Shown here in pieces: positions 26,498-36,181 of a stretch of DNA of 64,000 nucleotides. Both the position numbers and the translations under genes were made by a program. The stretch lies in NCBI GenBank assembly GCA_041987545.1, contig JBHIWH010000004.1, forward strand, positions 186,001-250,000. Reading direction: 5' to 3'. Within the stretch, counting starts at the first letter, position 1. Each line of letters starts with the position of its first letter. Under the pieces are notes generated by a model, which searched no databases, was not told the DNA's origin, and saw only the letters and a list, made by a program, of their open reading frames with translations. The DNA comes from JAJRXR01 sp041987545. Lineage in GTDB: Bacteria > Planctomycetota > Phycisphaerae > Phycisphaerales > UBA1924.

Positions 26498-28584
26498 ACC
26501 GCGACCTTCCGGTTGTAGATCCACCATTCGACCATGAGCACCGCCAGCGCGATCATGAGGAGGTACGGCCAGAAGCGTTGTACGGCTTCGTCGGCCCCCG
26601 ATTGCTCGCCCTGGGCGATCTGCGTGCCCAGCGTGATCTGCGGGGCGGCGGCGACGTTGGACTCCTCGGGGTCGGCGAGGTTGGCCGCGAAGTGGCGGGT
26701 GACCCGGTCGCCGTCGCGGGCGTCCGTCGCGCCCGCCGTCCCGGTCCACCGGAGGCGGTACACGCCCACGCCCTGGAGGGGGCCGTACGCGATCCGCCCG
26801 TCCGGGGCGGGGGTCAGCGCCTGCTCGGCCTGGGGCGCGGGCGGGGTGACGCGGACGCTGGCGGCCCCGGGCGGGACCCGGTCGGCCAGCACGTCGCCCG
26901 GGCGGAGCAGGCGCCCGGCGCCCGAGGCGGCGGCGGCGTCGGCCGCGTCCCGGTCCAGGTAGTCGATCGCGCGGGCCAGGAACAGCACGAAGCTCGCGTT
27001 GAACGGCCAGTTCGTGTCCATCACGTCGAACGGGACGACGATCGCCCGGGAGTCGGCCGCGGGCAGCTCGACGATCGCCGGGCCCAGCTGCGTCTCGGCC
27101 AGCGTGATCGCGCCGCTGCCCTCGGGCAGCTCGACCGTGCGCGATTCGATGATCGTCAGCGCGTCGAGCGTCAGATCGCGCATCACCGGGTGCGAGCGGG
27201 ACCAGACGAGGATCTGCGCCGGGCCGGCGTCGCCCCGGTCGATCAGCCCGTCGGGCCCCGTCGGCACGACGCCCAGCACGAGCCAGCGCCCGGGCGGGAG
27301 CGACGCGGGTGGCGCTACGTCCGGCAAGTAATCGTCGAGCACGACAACGTCGTAGATGCCTGTCCGCCCCGCGTCCCTCGCGGCCTCGAACTGCGAGGGC
27401 GTGAACACATCCAGCCTCGCCAGCGGCATCCCGCCCAGGGCGTCGGCCAGGAACAGGTTGCCGTCGGTCACGACCGCGACCGACGTCTGCCGCGCTGGAG
27501 GGACGATGATCCAGCCCTGGTCGTCGACGCCCAGGACGTCGGCGGCCGGGTTGTCCGACGAGCCGGTGTCCAGGCGGACGCGGGCGATCGCGCCCTCCGG
27601 CATGGTCAGCTCGAAGACGAGCCCGCCGGTGCCGGGCGTGCGCGAGGCGCTCGTGTCGTCGCCCGCGGGCGCCTCGGTCGCGGCCGGAACGTCCACCTCT
27701 CGGACCGCGACCGTTCGGCCGTCCAGCGCCAGCTCGCAATCGACCGTCCGCGCGATCGTGTCGGTGGACTGCACGCCGACGAAGATGGAGAGCTGGGCGG
27801 GGTTGTCGTACGCGCGCTCGGCGCGGAGGGCGGTGATGCCGATGTTCGCCGCGGCCTGGTCGCCGATGACGTGGAACAGGACGCGGTCGTCGGCGGCCGG
27901 GATCGCCTCGTCGGCGTCGGGCAGGCGGCCGTCCGAATACAGGTGGAACGCGAAGGGCGGGCCGCGATCGAGGCCCTCGTTCTCGACGAACCGCTGCGGG
28001 CGCTGGGCCTGGGCGAGGCGGAACGCCTCCTTGACGCGCGAGGGCGCGTCGGACGGCTCGATCCCCTCGACGGCCCGGCGGAGGACGCCCTTGTCGCCCG
28101 TCATCTGCGCGACGACCTCCGCCGTCGTGTCGAACGCGATGACCATCGCCTGGTCCGACGCGTCGTCGCCCCGGTCGAGCATGCCCGGCTCGCGCATCGC
28201 GTCGATCAGATCCAGCGCCTGGGCCTTGGCCTCCTCGAGCCTCGTGCGCGAGCCGTCGGCCTCGACGTCCGTCGCGCCCATCGACGCCGAGCGGTCGATG
28301 AGGATGATGTTCCGCTGCCCGACGCCCGCGGTGGACGACCGCTCGGGCTGGGCGATCGCGAGCAGGACGGCCGCGAGCATCAGGAGCTGGAGCAGCAGCA
28401 GGATGTTGCGCCGGAGCCTCTGGAACGGGGCGTTTGCCTGCAGGTCCTGGATCGCCTTCTTCCAGAGCAGCGTCGTCGAGACCTCGAGCTCGCGCCGGCG
28501 GAGCTTGAGGAAGTAGAGCAGGACCAGCAGCGGGACGGCGACGGCCGCGGCGATGCCGGCGATGAGGGGGGTCGCCCAGGTCAT
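26494..28584 (-). CDS. BatA-like membrane VWA-domain protein
   Basis: This 696-aa protein has the N-terminal aerotolerance-protein BatA segment: two membrane helices separated by LLYFLKLRRRELEVSTTLLWKKAIQDLQANAPFQRLRRN. Then follows a VWA domain with the MIDAS motif D97-R-S99-A-S101 in LIDRSASMG. The remainder is a GATase-like extracytoplasmic region, and the C-terminus carries a last membrane helix (PYLLMIALAVLMVEWWIYN). BatA proteins act with MoxR ATPases and DUF58 proteins, here found 3-5 kb upstream in the same run. Both ends overlap neighbouring genes by 4 nt. Confidence 0.9.
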   Translation of the reverse strand: MTWATPLIAGIAAAVAVPLLVLLYFLKLRRRELEVSTTLLWKKAIQDLQANAPFQRLRRNILLLLQLLMLAAVLLAIAQPERSSTAGVGQRNIILIDRSASMGATDVEADGSRTRLEEAKAQALDLIDAMREPGMLDRGDDASDQAMVIAFDTTAEVVAQMTGDKGVLRRAVEGIEPSDAPSRVKEAFRLAQAQRPQRFVENEGLDRGPPFAFHLYSDGRLPDADEAIPAADDRVLFHVIGDQAAANIGITALRAERAYDNPAQLSIFVGVQSTDTIARTVDCELALDGRTVAVREVDVPAATEAPAGDDTSASRTPGTGGLVFELTMPEGAIARVRLDTGSSDNPAADVLGVDDQGWIIVPPARQTSVAVVTDGNLFLADALGGMPLARLDVFTPSQFEAARDAGRTGIYDVVVLDDYLPDVAPPASLPPGRWLVLGVVPTGPDGLIDRGDAGPAQILVWSRSHPVMRDLTLDALTIIESRTVELPEGSGAITLAETQLGPAIVELPAADSRAIVVPFDVMDTNWPFNASFVLFLARAIDYLDRDAADAAAASGAGRLLRPGDVLADRVPPGAASVRVTPPAPQAEQALTPAPDGRIAYGPLQGVGVYRLRWTGTAGATDARDGDRVTRHFAANLADPEESNVAAAPQITLGTQIAQGEQSGADEAVQRFWPYLLMIALAVLMVEWWIYNRKVAV

Positions 28585-29030
28585 GGCTCGACCTCGCTCT
28601 GATCTGCCTGCGCAGGCTGGCGATCCGGCTGAGACGACGTGACCTCGATCGGTGAGTCTCGCCGCATGGAGTCGCTGGTAGTCATCGCCGTGTGCTGCAT
28701 TAGCTCGCCGTCGCTTGCAAAGGCGAACACATGGACAAGGTCATCCTCGATTCCGTCGATCGTCTCCGCCTCAGACCACACGAGCAGACTCGACGACTCT
28801 CCCGGGGACAGCCATTTCGGGTGGACCTCTCTTGTGACCGGGGACACCGCAACCACGTACGCGTGCGCTCCCGTCGCGTTGTGGACAACAACCCTCGTCT
28901 TGAACGAAGTGAGCCACGGAAATACGACGAGATAGACGAACAGCAGAATCAGAATGGACCATGGGAACACCGGTCCGGTGAGCCAACTCAGCACGGGTCG
29001 TCTCGGGCGCCCCTCGCGTGTCGCGTTCAT
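28581..29030 (-). CDS. Small single-pass membrane protein of unknown function inside the operon
   Basis: This 149-aa protein has one membrane helix (PWSILILLFVYLVVFPWL, residues about 23-40), a beta-rich extracytoplasmic domain with PKWLSPGESSSLLVW, and a C-terminal tail rich in Gln/Asp/Ser. It has no recognised family. Base composition is lower than its neighbours (58 percent in two rows counted by hand against about 70 around it), which suggests a later insertion. Even so, it overlaps both neighbours by ATGA at 28581-28584 and 29027-29030, so it is embedded in the translational chain between the DUF58 and BatA-like genes. Confidence 0.75.
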   Translation of the reverse strand: MNATREGRPRRPVLSWLTGPVFPWSILILLFVYLVVFPWLTSFKTRVVVHNATGAHAYVVAVSPVTREVHPKWLSPGESSSLLVWSEAETIDGIEDDLVHVFAFASDGELMQHTAMTTSDSMRRDSPIEVTSSQPDRQPAQADQSEVEP

Positions 29031-30052
29031 CGCAGCAGCCCCCTCTGCCGCAGGTAGTCCATGATCAGCGTCTCGATCGGCGTGTCGGTGCGCACGGACA
29101 GGTGCGTGATCTCGCGCCTCGCGCAGAAGTCACGCAGCTCGCCGCAGTACGCGGCCAGGGTCTGCTTGTACCGCTTGAGCAGGGGCGCCGAGATCGTCAC
29201 CTCCGCCTGGTCGAAGTCCTCGACGTCCCGCAGCCGCAGATCGCCGGCGATGTCCGGCTCGACCTCCTGCGGCGCCAGGACCTGCATCGCGAACAGGTCG
29301 TAGCCCCGCCCGACCAGCAGGCGGAGGCCCGTGTCGTAGCCCTCCTTCATGAAGAAGTCGGACAGGACGATCATCACGCCCTTGCCGCGGCGGGTCAGGG
29401 CGATCCGCTTGGCGGCCTCGGAGAAGTCGGTCGTCCCGCCCGGACGCAGGGCGCAGATGAAGCGGGCCAGGTCCTGCGTGCGTCGGCGGCCGCGGAGGTC
29501 GCGGATGGCGTGCAGGGACGCGGGGAGCGTCGCCGCGGAGGCCCGCTCGCCCCGGGCCTCCGCGCCCAGCGACGACGCGAAGACCGAGCCCGTCCCGGCG
29601 TCTCGCTCGCGTGGCTCGTCGCCCGCCAGCTCGCCGCCCAGGGCGGTGACGGCAACGCGGTTGAGATTCACCAAACCGATGTAGCCCAGGGCCATCGCCA
29701 GGCGCTGCATAAAGAGGAACTTGCCCGGCTCGCCGCAATCCGAGGACTCAGAACAGTCGATCACGATGTGCAGCGACAGGTCTTCCTCTTCCAGGAACAG
29801 CTTCATGAAGAGGTGGTCGAGGCGGGCGTAGATGTTCCAGTCGATGTGCCGCAGGTCGTCGCCGACCGAGTAGGGCCTGTGGTCGGCGAACTCGACGCTC
29901 TCGCCCCGCTTCTTGCTGCGGCGCTCGCCCTTGAGCTTTCCCGAGAAGATCTTGCGGCTGGAGACGTCCAGCCGCGAGATCTGCGAGATCAGGCGGCTGT
30001 CGAGCAGCTCGTCGATCGACTTCGGGCGGGATGGGCTGGGGGTGCGGCGCAC
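29027..30052 (-). CDS. DUF58-domain protein
   Basis: This 341-aa protein contains the DUF58 hallmark region at residues about 45-110: GESVEFADHRPYSVGDDLRHIDWNIYARLDHLFMKLFLEEE. It continues as a VWA-like domain (VIDCSESSDCG, VMIVLSDFF). DUF58 proteins always occur with MoxR ATPases and VWA proteins and are thought to take part in folding or assembly of envelope complexes. This copy lacks the N-terminal membrane helices that some members have, so it should be cytoplasmic. A GTG start is used at 30050-30052. The stop overlaps the start of the next gene. Confidence 0.93.
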   Translation of the reverse strand: MRRTPSPSRPKSIDELLDSRLISQISRLDVSSRKIFSGKLKGERRSKKRGESVEFADHRPYSVGDDLRHIDWNIYARLDHLFMKLFLEEEDLSLHIVIDCSESSDCGEPGKFLFMQRLAMALGYIGLVNLNRVAVTALGGELAGDEPRERDAGTGSVFASSLGAEARGERASAATLPASLHAIRDLRGRRRTQDLARFICALRPGGTTDFSEAAKRIALTRRGKGVMIVLSDFFMKEGYDTGLRLLVGRGYDLFAMQVLAPQEVEPDIAGDLRLRDVEDFDQAEVTISAPLLKRYKQTLAAYCGELRDFCARREITHLSVRTDTPIETLIMDYLRQRGLLR

Positions 30053-30073
30053 GTGCTCTCTCGCTGAGGCTCT

Positions 30074-30625
30074 CTAGTCGGCCTCGCTCAGGCGGGTGAA
30101 GGTCTGGCCATCGTCCCAGGCGTCGTCGGTCGCGACGGCCCTGGCGAGCATGGCCCGGAGCTGGGCGGGCGAGCCGGTGATGAGGTTCTCGTCGCCCGCG
30201 AACGTGCCCAGCGCGTCCCCGCCGTTGGCGCCGACCCAGTCGTCCTTGAGCTCGGCGTGCCCGAGGGTGTTCCCGTCGAGCGTGATCCGGGCGAACTTGT
30301 GCACCGGGATCACGAAGGCGAGCAGGACGGGGTCCACCGTGCCCAGCGAGTCGTCGTCGTTGAGGCTGACGTCGGCGACGTGGACGCCGTCGATCTCGGC
30401 GATCGCCATCGCCATCGTGTGCCGCGAGCCGTTGGGCGCCAGGACGTACACCTTCTCCTTCTCGTCCTCCTCGATACGGACGATCGTGTCGTCGGCGGCC
30501 CAGACGCCCGCGAGCCCCTCGACCAGCACGCGGTCGGACTCGGCGAAGCCGTTGAGCGAGGGCGTCGTGCAGCCGACGAGCATTGCCGAGGCCGCGGCGA
30601 GCGAGACGGTCAGCGTGCGGGTCAT
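30074..30625 (-). CDS. Predicted lipoprotein of unknown function (operon member)
   Basis: This 183-aa protein has a lipobox, AMLVGCTTPS, near residue 18. The mature domain has a beta-rich start (GVWAADDTIVRIEEDEKEKVYVLAPNG), resembling small lipocalin-like proteins, and ends in helical segments. ATG at 30623-30625 follows GGAAAGGGG. A GTG/ATG further upstream would prepend a non-hydrophobic stretch and is unlikely. It lies between a second small lipoprotein gene and the DUF58 gene (21 bp gap). Its role in the envelope machine is inferred from location only. Confidence 0.75.
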   Translation of the reverse strand: MTRTLTVSLAAASAMLVGCTTPSLNGFAESDRVLVEGLAGVWAADDTIVRIEEDEKEKVYVLAPNGSRHTMAMAIAEIDGVHVADVSLNDDDSLGTVDPVLLAFVIPVHKFARITLDGNTLGHAELKDDWVGANGGDALGTFAGDENLITGSPAQLRAMLARAVATDDAWDDGQTFTRLSEAD

Positions 30626-30660
30626 GGCGAGTCCCCTTTCCGGTCTGGTTGGCGCCCCGG

Positions 30661-30863
30661 TCACCGGCGCTTCTCGCGGTTGTCCCGGATCGCGTTGCCG
30701 ATGTCCTGGGTGAACGTGGTCTGCCTCTTGTGGATCTCGGGCGCCGCGTCGTCGGAGCCGATCCCGCTGGCGCGGGTGACGCGGCGGTAGCAGCCCGACA
30801 TCGACGCCGCGATCAGGGCGCCGGCGAGGGCGATCAGGATCGTCTTGGATGCTCGGCTCGAAC

Positions 30864-30867
<4 letters not shown>
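30661..30867 (-). CDS. Very small predicted lipoprotein
   Basis: This 68-aa protein starts MSSSRASKTILIALAGALI and has the lipobox AASMSGC at about residue 24. The rest is a short polar tail (ASGIGSDDAAPEIHKRQTTF, then a basic end). The ATG at 30865-30867 overlaps the moxR stop (ATGA), so it is translationally coupled to moxR. It is not part of the longer open frame in this direction, which is out of frame and antisense-like. No family recognised. Confidence 0.7.
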
Positions 30868-31913
<1,046 letters not shown>

Positions 31914-31958
31914 GGGCAAACTCCTTGCCGCCCCGGCTCGGGGCGGTCGCTCGGGCCG

Positions 31959-34900
31959 TCAGGCCTCGCTGTCGTCTCGGTCCTCGTACTCCTCGCGGGC
32001 GCGCCGCTTGGCGCGCATGAGGCGGGAGATCCCTTGTTCTTCCTCTTCGCCCGCGGGCGCCTTCGGTTTGGGGGCTGCTCTCGGCTTGTCCTTGCTCAGG
32101 GGCTCGCCCCCGAGGGCGACGGGGCCGGCGGCCGGGGGCGGGGCGGCCTCGTCGATCTCGAAGCGGCGCTTGGCCTGGTCCTTCTTGGACTCGTTCTTGA
32201 CCGCCATCCGCTCGCGGGCCTTCTCGCGTGCGGCCCGGAGCGAGTCGATCTGCTCGCCGGCGCTCGCGCCCGACGCGCCCAGCAGGCGCTTGGCCCAGGC
32301 GCCGATGGCCCTGGGCTCGACGCGGACCCGCCGCACGCCCACGTCCGTCAGGAACAGCCCGACGCCGACGAGCGCGACCGTCAGCCAGATCGACGTGGTC
32401 GAGACGGGCATCTCCAGGCCGTCCCGGCGCCAGGGCAGGTCCTGCTCCGGGTCGCCCGTGAGCACCTCGCCACCCGTGACCTGCGCGACCTGGCGGAGCA
32501 GGGCGAGGTTGGACTCGAGCGCGCGGAACTCATCCGCAAACGGCCTGGTCACAGCGGCCTGGGCCGCGCCCTCCATCACCCCGCCCTCGCCGTTGGGCGC
32601 GCGGAAGCGGAGCGACACGACGTACGAGCCGGGGTCCGACGAGTCGATGACGCCCTCGTAGCGCCCGGGCCCGATCTGCGCGATCTCGACCGCGGCGCCC
32701 GTGCCGTCGGGCTTGGCGACGCGGGACTGGAACTCGGCGAAGTTCAGCCGCTCGCCGTCGGCGCCGAACGCCTCGACCACGAGCAGCGTCGAGTCGCCCC
32801 GGGCCTCGGTGGTCAGCCTGAGGTTCGCCGAGCCCGTGGGGCGCATCGCCCAGCGGACGTGCTGCTCCCAGTACTGCTTGTACGCGTCCCACCCGGTCCA
32901 CGCCGAGCCCCATCGGGTCGTCGCGTCGGACGTGAAGGCGAAGACCTTGCCCAGCCCGAACTGCCACTGGGCGGCGATCGGGTCGTTCTCGTGCCCGCGG
33001 AGCGTGACCTGGCTGAGCCCCTCGCGGTCGGCGGTGACGACGTAGCCGGTGATGGGCGGGACGGCGGAGATGCCGCGCATCGTCTCGGCGCCGACGCTGG
33101 TCACCGCGGGCGAGAACGCGTCGCCCTCCCAGATCAGCGCCCGCTTCACCGTCTGGGCTTCCTTGATGAAGATCTGCGGGAGCGTGGCGAGGGCGGCCTG
33201 GGAGTCGACCGCGTAGAACGTCCCGCCCGTGCGCTCGGCCATCATCTCGAGCGAGTTGAAATCGCGGGGCGAGTGCGGGTACACGCCGACGGTGCTGATC
33301 GAGATCCGGTTGGCCTTGTAGTCGTCGAGGATCGACTGGGTCAGGCTCGGGTCGCCGTCGGAGATGATGATGACGTGCTTCTGCCCGGCGCTGGCCGCCT
33401 TGAGCCCGTCGAGGGCGAGGTTGAGCGACGGGTCGAAGCTGGGCATGTCGCCGAACTGGAGATTGTTGATCGATCGCTTGACCGCCGCGCCGTCGCCCTT
33501 GGGCGAGAGCTGGTGCACCCAGTCCGTCCCGCCCCACATCTGGAACTCGACGATGCCGATGAGGTCGAGCCGGCTCAGGGCGTCGGCCGCGGCGTTGGCG
33601 ACCTGCTTGCCGTAGTACACGCCCTGCGGCATCTCGATCGAGTGCATGACCAGCGCGAGCGCGCCCCGGGGCATCTGCCGCTTCTGGGGCGGGTCGAGGC
33701 GGACGGGCAGGGCGTCCTCGATCGCAGTCCCGATCCAGCCGCCCGCCCCGAACGAGTCGGGCCCGCCCGTCATCACGAGCCCGCCGCCCGAGTCGTGCAC
33801 GTACTGGCGGAGGTTCTCGAGGGCCGCCGCGGAGAAGTTGTACGCCGGCTGGTTGACCAGCACGATCGCCTCGTACCGGTTCAGCTCGGTCAGCGTCGGG
33901 GGCAGGCGGTCGGACGAGACGGTCTCGGGGCGCAGCTCGCTCTCGACGAGGGCGCGCTCGAGGGGCGCCGACTCCTCGCTGCTCTCGGCCACGATCAGGA
34001 CCGCGCCCTCCGAGCCGACGAACGTCACGGCCATCGCCCGGTTGTTCTCGATCATCGAGTCGCCCAGGCCCGAGATCACCCGCTGGCCCTCGGCGCCGAT
34101 GCTGATCGCCCCGATCGGCTCGAACAGGGCCTCGTACGTCTGGGGCCCGACGCGCCGCGGCGCGATGGGCACGGTCAGCACGTTCCGCCCCTCGATCAGC
34201 TCGACGATCACGCCCAGCTCGTCCGAGTCCGGGTCCAGGTCGATCGGCTCGCCGTTCTCCGTGATGACCAGCCGCCCGGCGGCCGGGGCGGCGGCGAAGG
34301 CGACGACCTTGAGGTTGATCGTCTCCCCGCCGCGGGCCGTCGCCGGCGCGATCAGGCTCTCGATGATGACCTCGTTGTCGTAGTCGTACCCGACGGGCAG
34401 GACGTCGATGGGCACGCCCAGGGCCTTGGCGGCCTGGGCGGCGGCGAGGATCGAGCCGTTGGTCTCGTTGCCGTCGGAGACGAGCAGCAGCCGGTTGGCC
34501 GCGTCCTCGCTCGCGACCGCCAGCGCCAGCCGCGCCGCGTCGCCCAGGTTCGTCCCGTCCGTCGTGCCCACGAACTGGCGGACCATCCTGTCAACCCGCG
34601 CCGAGGGCAGGGCCTGGACGTACGCGTCCTCGGCCGCGGTCACGATGCCCAGCCGGTCGTCGGTCTCCGGCTTGCGGGCGCCGATGCCCTCCAGGTATTC
34701 GTCCACCGCGACGCGGCGCGCGGGCGGGATCGACCGCGACTCGTCCACGACCGCCGTCACCGCGACCGCCTCGCTCACCTTCCGCGACTGCGGCTCGGCC
34801 AGGGCGCCGACGATCATCGCGATGACGATCAGCCGGATGACGATCGCCGCGATCCGCGAGCCCCGGTCCAGACCCGCGATGGATCGGCGGGACAAGAAGA

Positions 34901-35006
34901 GCGTCATCGCCCACAGGACCGGGATGAGCACGAGCCAGATCGGCTCGTCGAACTGGATCGGCCCCAGCGCCAGGGCGCCGAGCGTGACGGGGGCGGCGCC
35001 GATCAT
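31959..35006 (-). CDS. Large membrane VWA protein with GATase-like domain
   Basis: This 1015-aa protein has N-terminal membrane helices (residues about 20-70), then a first VWA-like domain (AVVDESRSIPP near 87; LLLVSDGNETNGS). A GATase1-like block follows (LVNQPAYNFSAAALENLRQYVHDSGGGLVMTGG) with a second VWA domain near residue 450. In the second domain the usual MIDAS string is replaced by VMHSIEMPQG, though IIISDGDPSLTQ is intact. A beta-domain, a membrane helix near residue 885 and an acidic/basic tail finish the protein. This domain order is typical for planctomycetes. The ATG at 35004-35006 overlaps the stop of the NHL gene. Probable MoxR client. Confidence 0.88.
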   Translation of the reverse strand: MIGAAPVTLGALALGPIQFDEPIWLVLIPVLWAMTLFLSRRSIAGLDRGSRIAAIVIRLIVIAMIVGALAEPQSRKVSEAVAVTAVVDESRSIPPARRVAVDEYLEGIGARKPETDDRLGIVTAAEDAYVQALPSARVDRMVRQFVGTTDGTNLGDAARLALAVASEDAANRLLLVSDGNETNGSILAAAQAAKALGVPIDVLPVGYDYDNEVIIESLIAPATARGGETINLKVVAFAAAPAAGRLVITENGEPIDLDPDSDELGVIVELIEGRNVLTVPIAPRRVGPQTYEALFEPIGAISIGAEGQRVISGLGDSMIENNRAMAVTFVGSEGAVLIVAESSEESAPLERALVESELRPETVSSDRLPPTLTELNRYEAIVLVNQPAYNFSAAALENLRQYVHDSGGGLVMTGGPDSFGAGGWIGTAIEDALPVRLDPPQKRQMPRGALALVMHSIEMPQGVYYGKQVANAAADALSRLDLIGIVEFQMWGGTDWVHQLSPKGDGAAVKRSINNLQFGDMPSFDPSLNLALDGLKAASAGQKHVIIISDGDPSLTQSILDDYKANRISISTVGVYPHSPRDFNSLEMMAERTGGTFYAVDSQAALATLPQIFIKEAQTVKRALIWEGDAFSPAVTSVGAETMRGISAVPPITGYVVTADREGLSQVTLRGHENDPIAAQWQFGLGKVFAFTSDATTRWGSAWTGWDAYKQYWEQHVRWAMRPTGSANLRLTTEARGDSTLLVVEAFGADGERLNFAEFQSRVAKPDGTGAAVEIAQIGPGRYEGVIDSSDPGSYVVSLRFRAPNGEGGVMEGAAQAAVTRPFADEFRALESNLALLRQVAQVTGGEVLTGDPEQDLPWRRDGLEMPVSTTSIWLTVALVGVGLFLTDVGVRRVRVEPRAIGAWAKRLLGASGASAGEQIDSLRAAREKARERMAVKNESKKDQAKRRFEIDEAAPPPAAGPVALGGEPLSKDKPRAAPKPKAPAGEEEEQGISRLMRAKRRAREEYEDRDDSEA

Positions 35007-36181
35007 CGGGGCGCCTCCACGCCCCGCGCCGGCGAGCGGAACGCGACCACCCGGTCGTTGTCCGAGTCGAGCACGTACGCGGTGTTCCCGATGACCTCGA
35101 CGGCCCAGGGCCTGGACAGCTCGCCCCGCCCGCGGCCCGGGCGCCCCCACTGCCCGAGGCAATCGCCGGTCTCCGGGTCGATCCGCTGGACGCGGGCGTT
35201 CTCGAACTCGCTGACCAGGATGGTCCTGTCCTCGAGCAGCGCCAGGCCGTACGGGAACTTGAACGAGCCGGGCGCGGCCGAGGCGGTCTCGGGCGAGCCG
35301 ATCCAGCCGATCAGCTCGCCGTCGAGCGTGAACCGCCCGACGCGGTGGTTGCACGAGTCGGTGAGCAGCAGCTCGCGGCGCTCGTGGTCGATCACGAGCG
35401 TCTGCGGGCGCCGCAGAACCGGCTCGGGGTCCTCGCCCGGCACGCCCGGGCCGGCGATCTCGAACGCAAACTCGAACGCCGACCGTCCGTCGTCGCCGAC
35501 GCCGACGTCGAAGACGCTGACGCGGTCGTTGCCGCTGTACTCTCCGACGTACACGCGCTGCGCTCGGCCGGACTCGTCGTGCAGGACCGCGACGTCGGTC
35601 GGGTAGACGAACTGGCCGTCGTCGGTCCCGTAGGAGCCGATCGTCGCGAACGGCTCGCGCGGGACGGACGGGTCATCGCCCAACGCATCGGGCAGCTCGT
35701 AGATCGCGACGCGGAAGTAGTGCGTGTCCGCGACGTACAGGGCGAGGCGGGTCGGGTCCGTCGGATGTGCCGCGACGCACAGGCCCACGGGCTTGCCCAG
35801 CTCCAGCTCGGGCATGCGGAAGCCGCCCCGGAACTCGCCGGTGCCGGCGTCGAAGAGCTGCACGCGGGCGGTCTTGTCCACGACCAGCAGGCCCGGGTCC
35901 TCGCCAGGGAGGACGGCCATCGCCCTGGGATACGTCAGCTGGCCCGGCTGACGCCCGACCTCGCCGAACTCCAGCGTCGGCTCGATCGCGCGGGCGACCG
36001 ACGGGTCCCGCTCCCCGCACCCGACGAGAGCGGCGGCGAGGATCAGCGGCGACGCGGGCAGGAACGCCGACCGACGGCGGCGCGACGCGGCTCGCGGGCG
36101 GGGCCAGGATGCGCGTCGCTCGGGGGCCATCGGGCGGCCAATCCTAGCAGGGGCGGGCCGGATCCCCGCTCCGCGGCTCAT
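35003..36181 (-). CDS. NHL-repeat beta-propeller lipoprotein
   Basis: This 392-aa protein has six or so NHL repeats in sequence: PRAMAVLPGEDPGLLVVDKTARVQLFD, YPTDVAVLHDESGRAQRVYVGEY, PYGLALLEDRTILVSEFENARVQRID, SRPWAVEVIGNTAYVLDSDNDRV. They form a beta-propeller likely to bind protein or sugar outside the cell. A lipobox (ALVGCGE) follows a basic N-terminus. The start at 36179-36181 is chosen for its ATGA overlap with the permease stop; ATG at 36128-36130 would give a more normal signal peptide and is a real alternative. No enzymatic motif is visible. Confidence 0.85.
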   Translation of the reverse strand: MSRGAGIRPAPARIGRPMAPERRASWPRPRAASRRRRSAFLPASPLILAAALVGCGERDPSVARAIEPTLEFGEVGRQPGQLTYPRAMAVLPGEDPGLLVVDKTARVQLFDAGTGEFRGGFRMPELELGKPVGLCVAAHPTDPTRLALYVADTHYFRVAIYELPDALGDDPSVPREPFATIGSYGTDDGQFVYPTDVAVLHDESGRAQRVYVGEYSGNDRVSVFDVGVGDDGRSAFEFAFEIAGPGVPGEDPEPVLRRPQTLVIDHERRELLLTDSCNHRVGRFTLDGELIGWIGSPETASAAPGSFKFPYGLALLEDRTILVSEFENARVQRIDPETGDCLGQWGRPGRGRGELSRPWAVEVIGNTAYVLDSDNDRVVAFRSPARGVEAPR

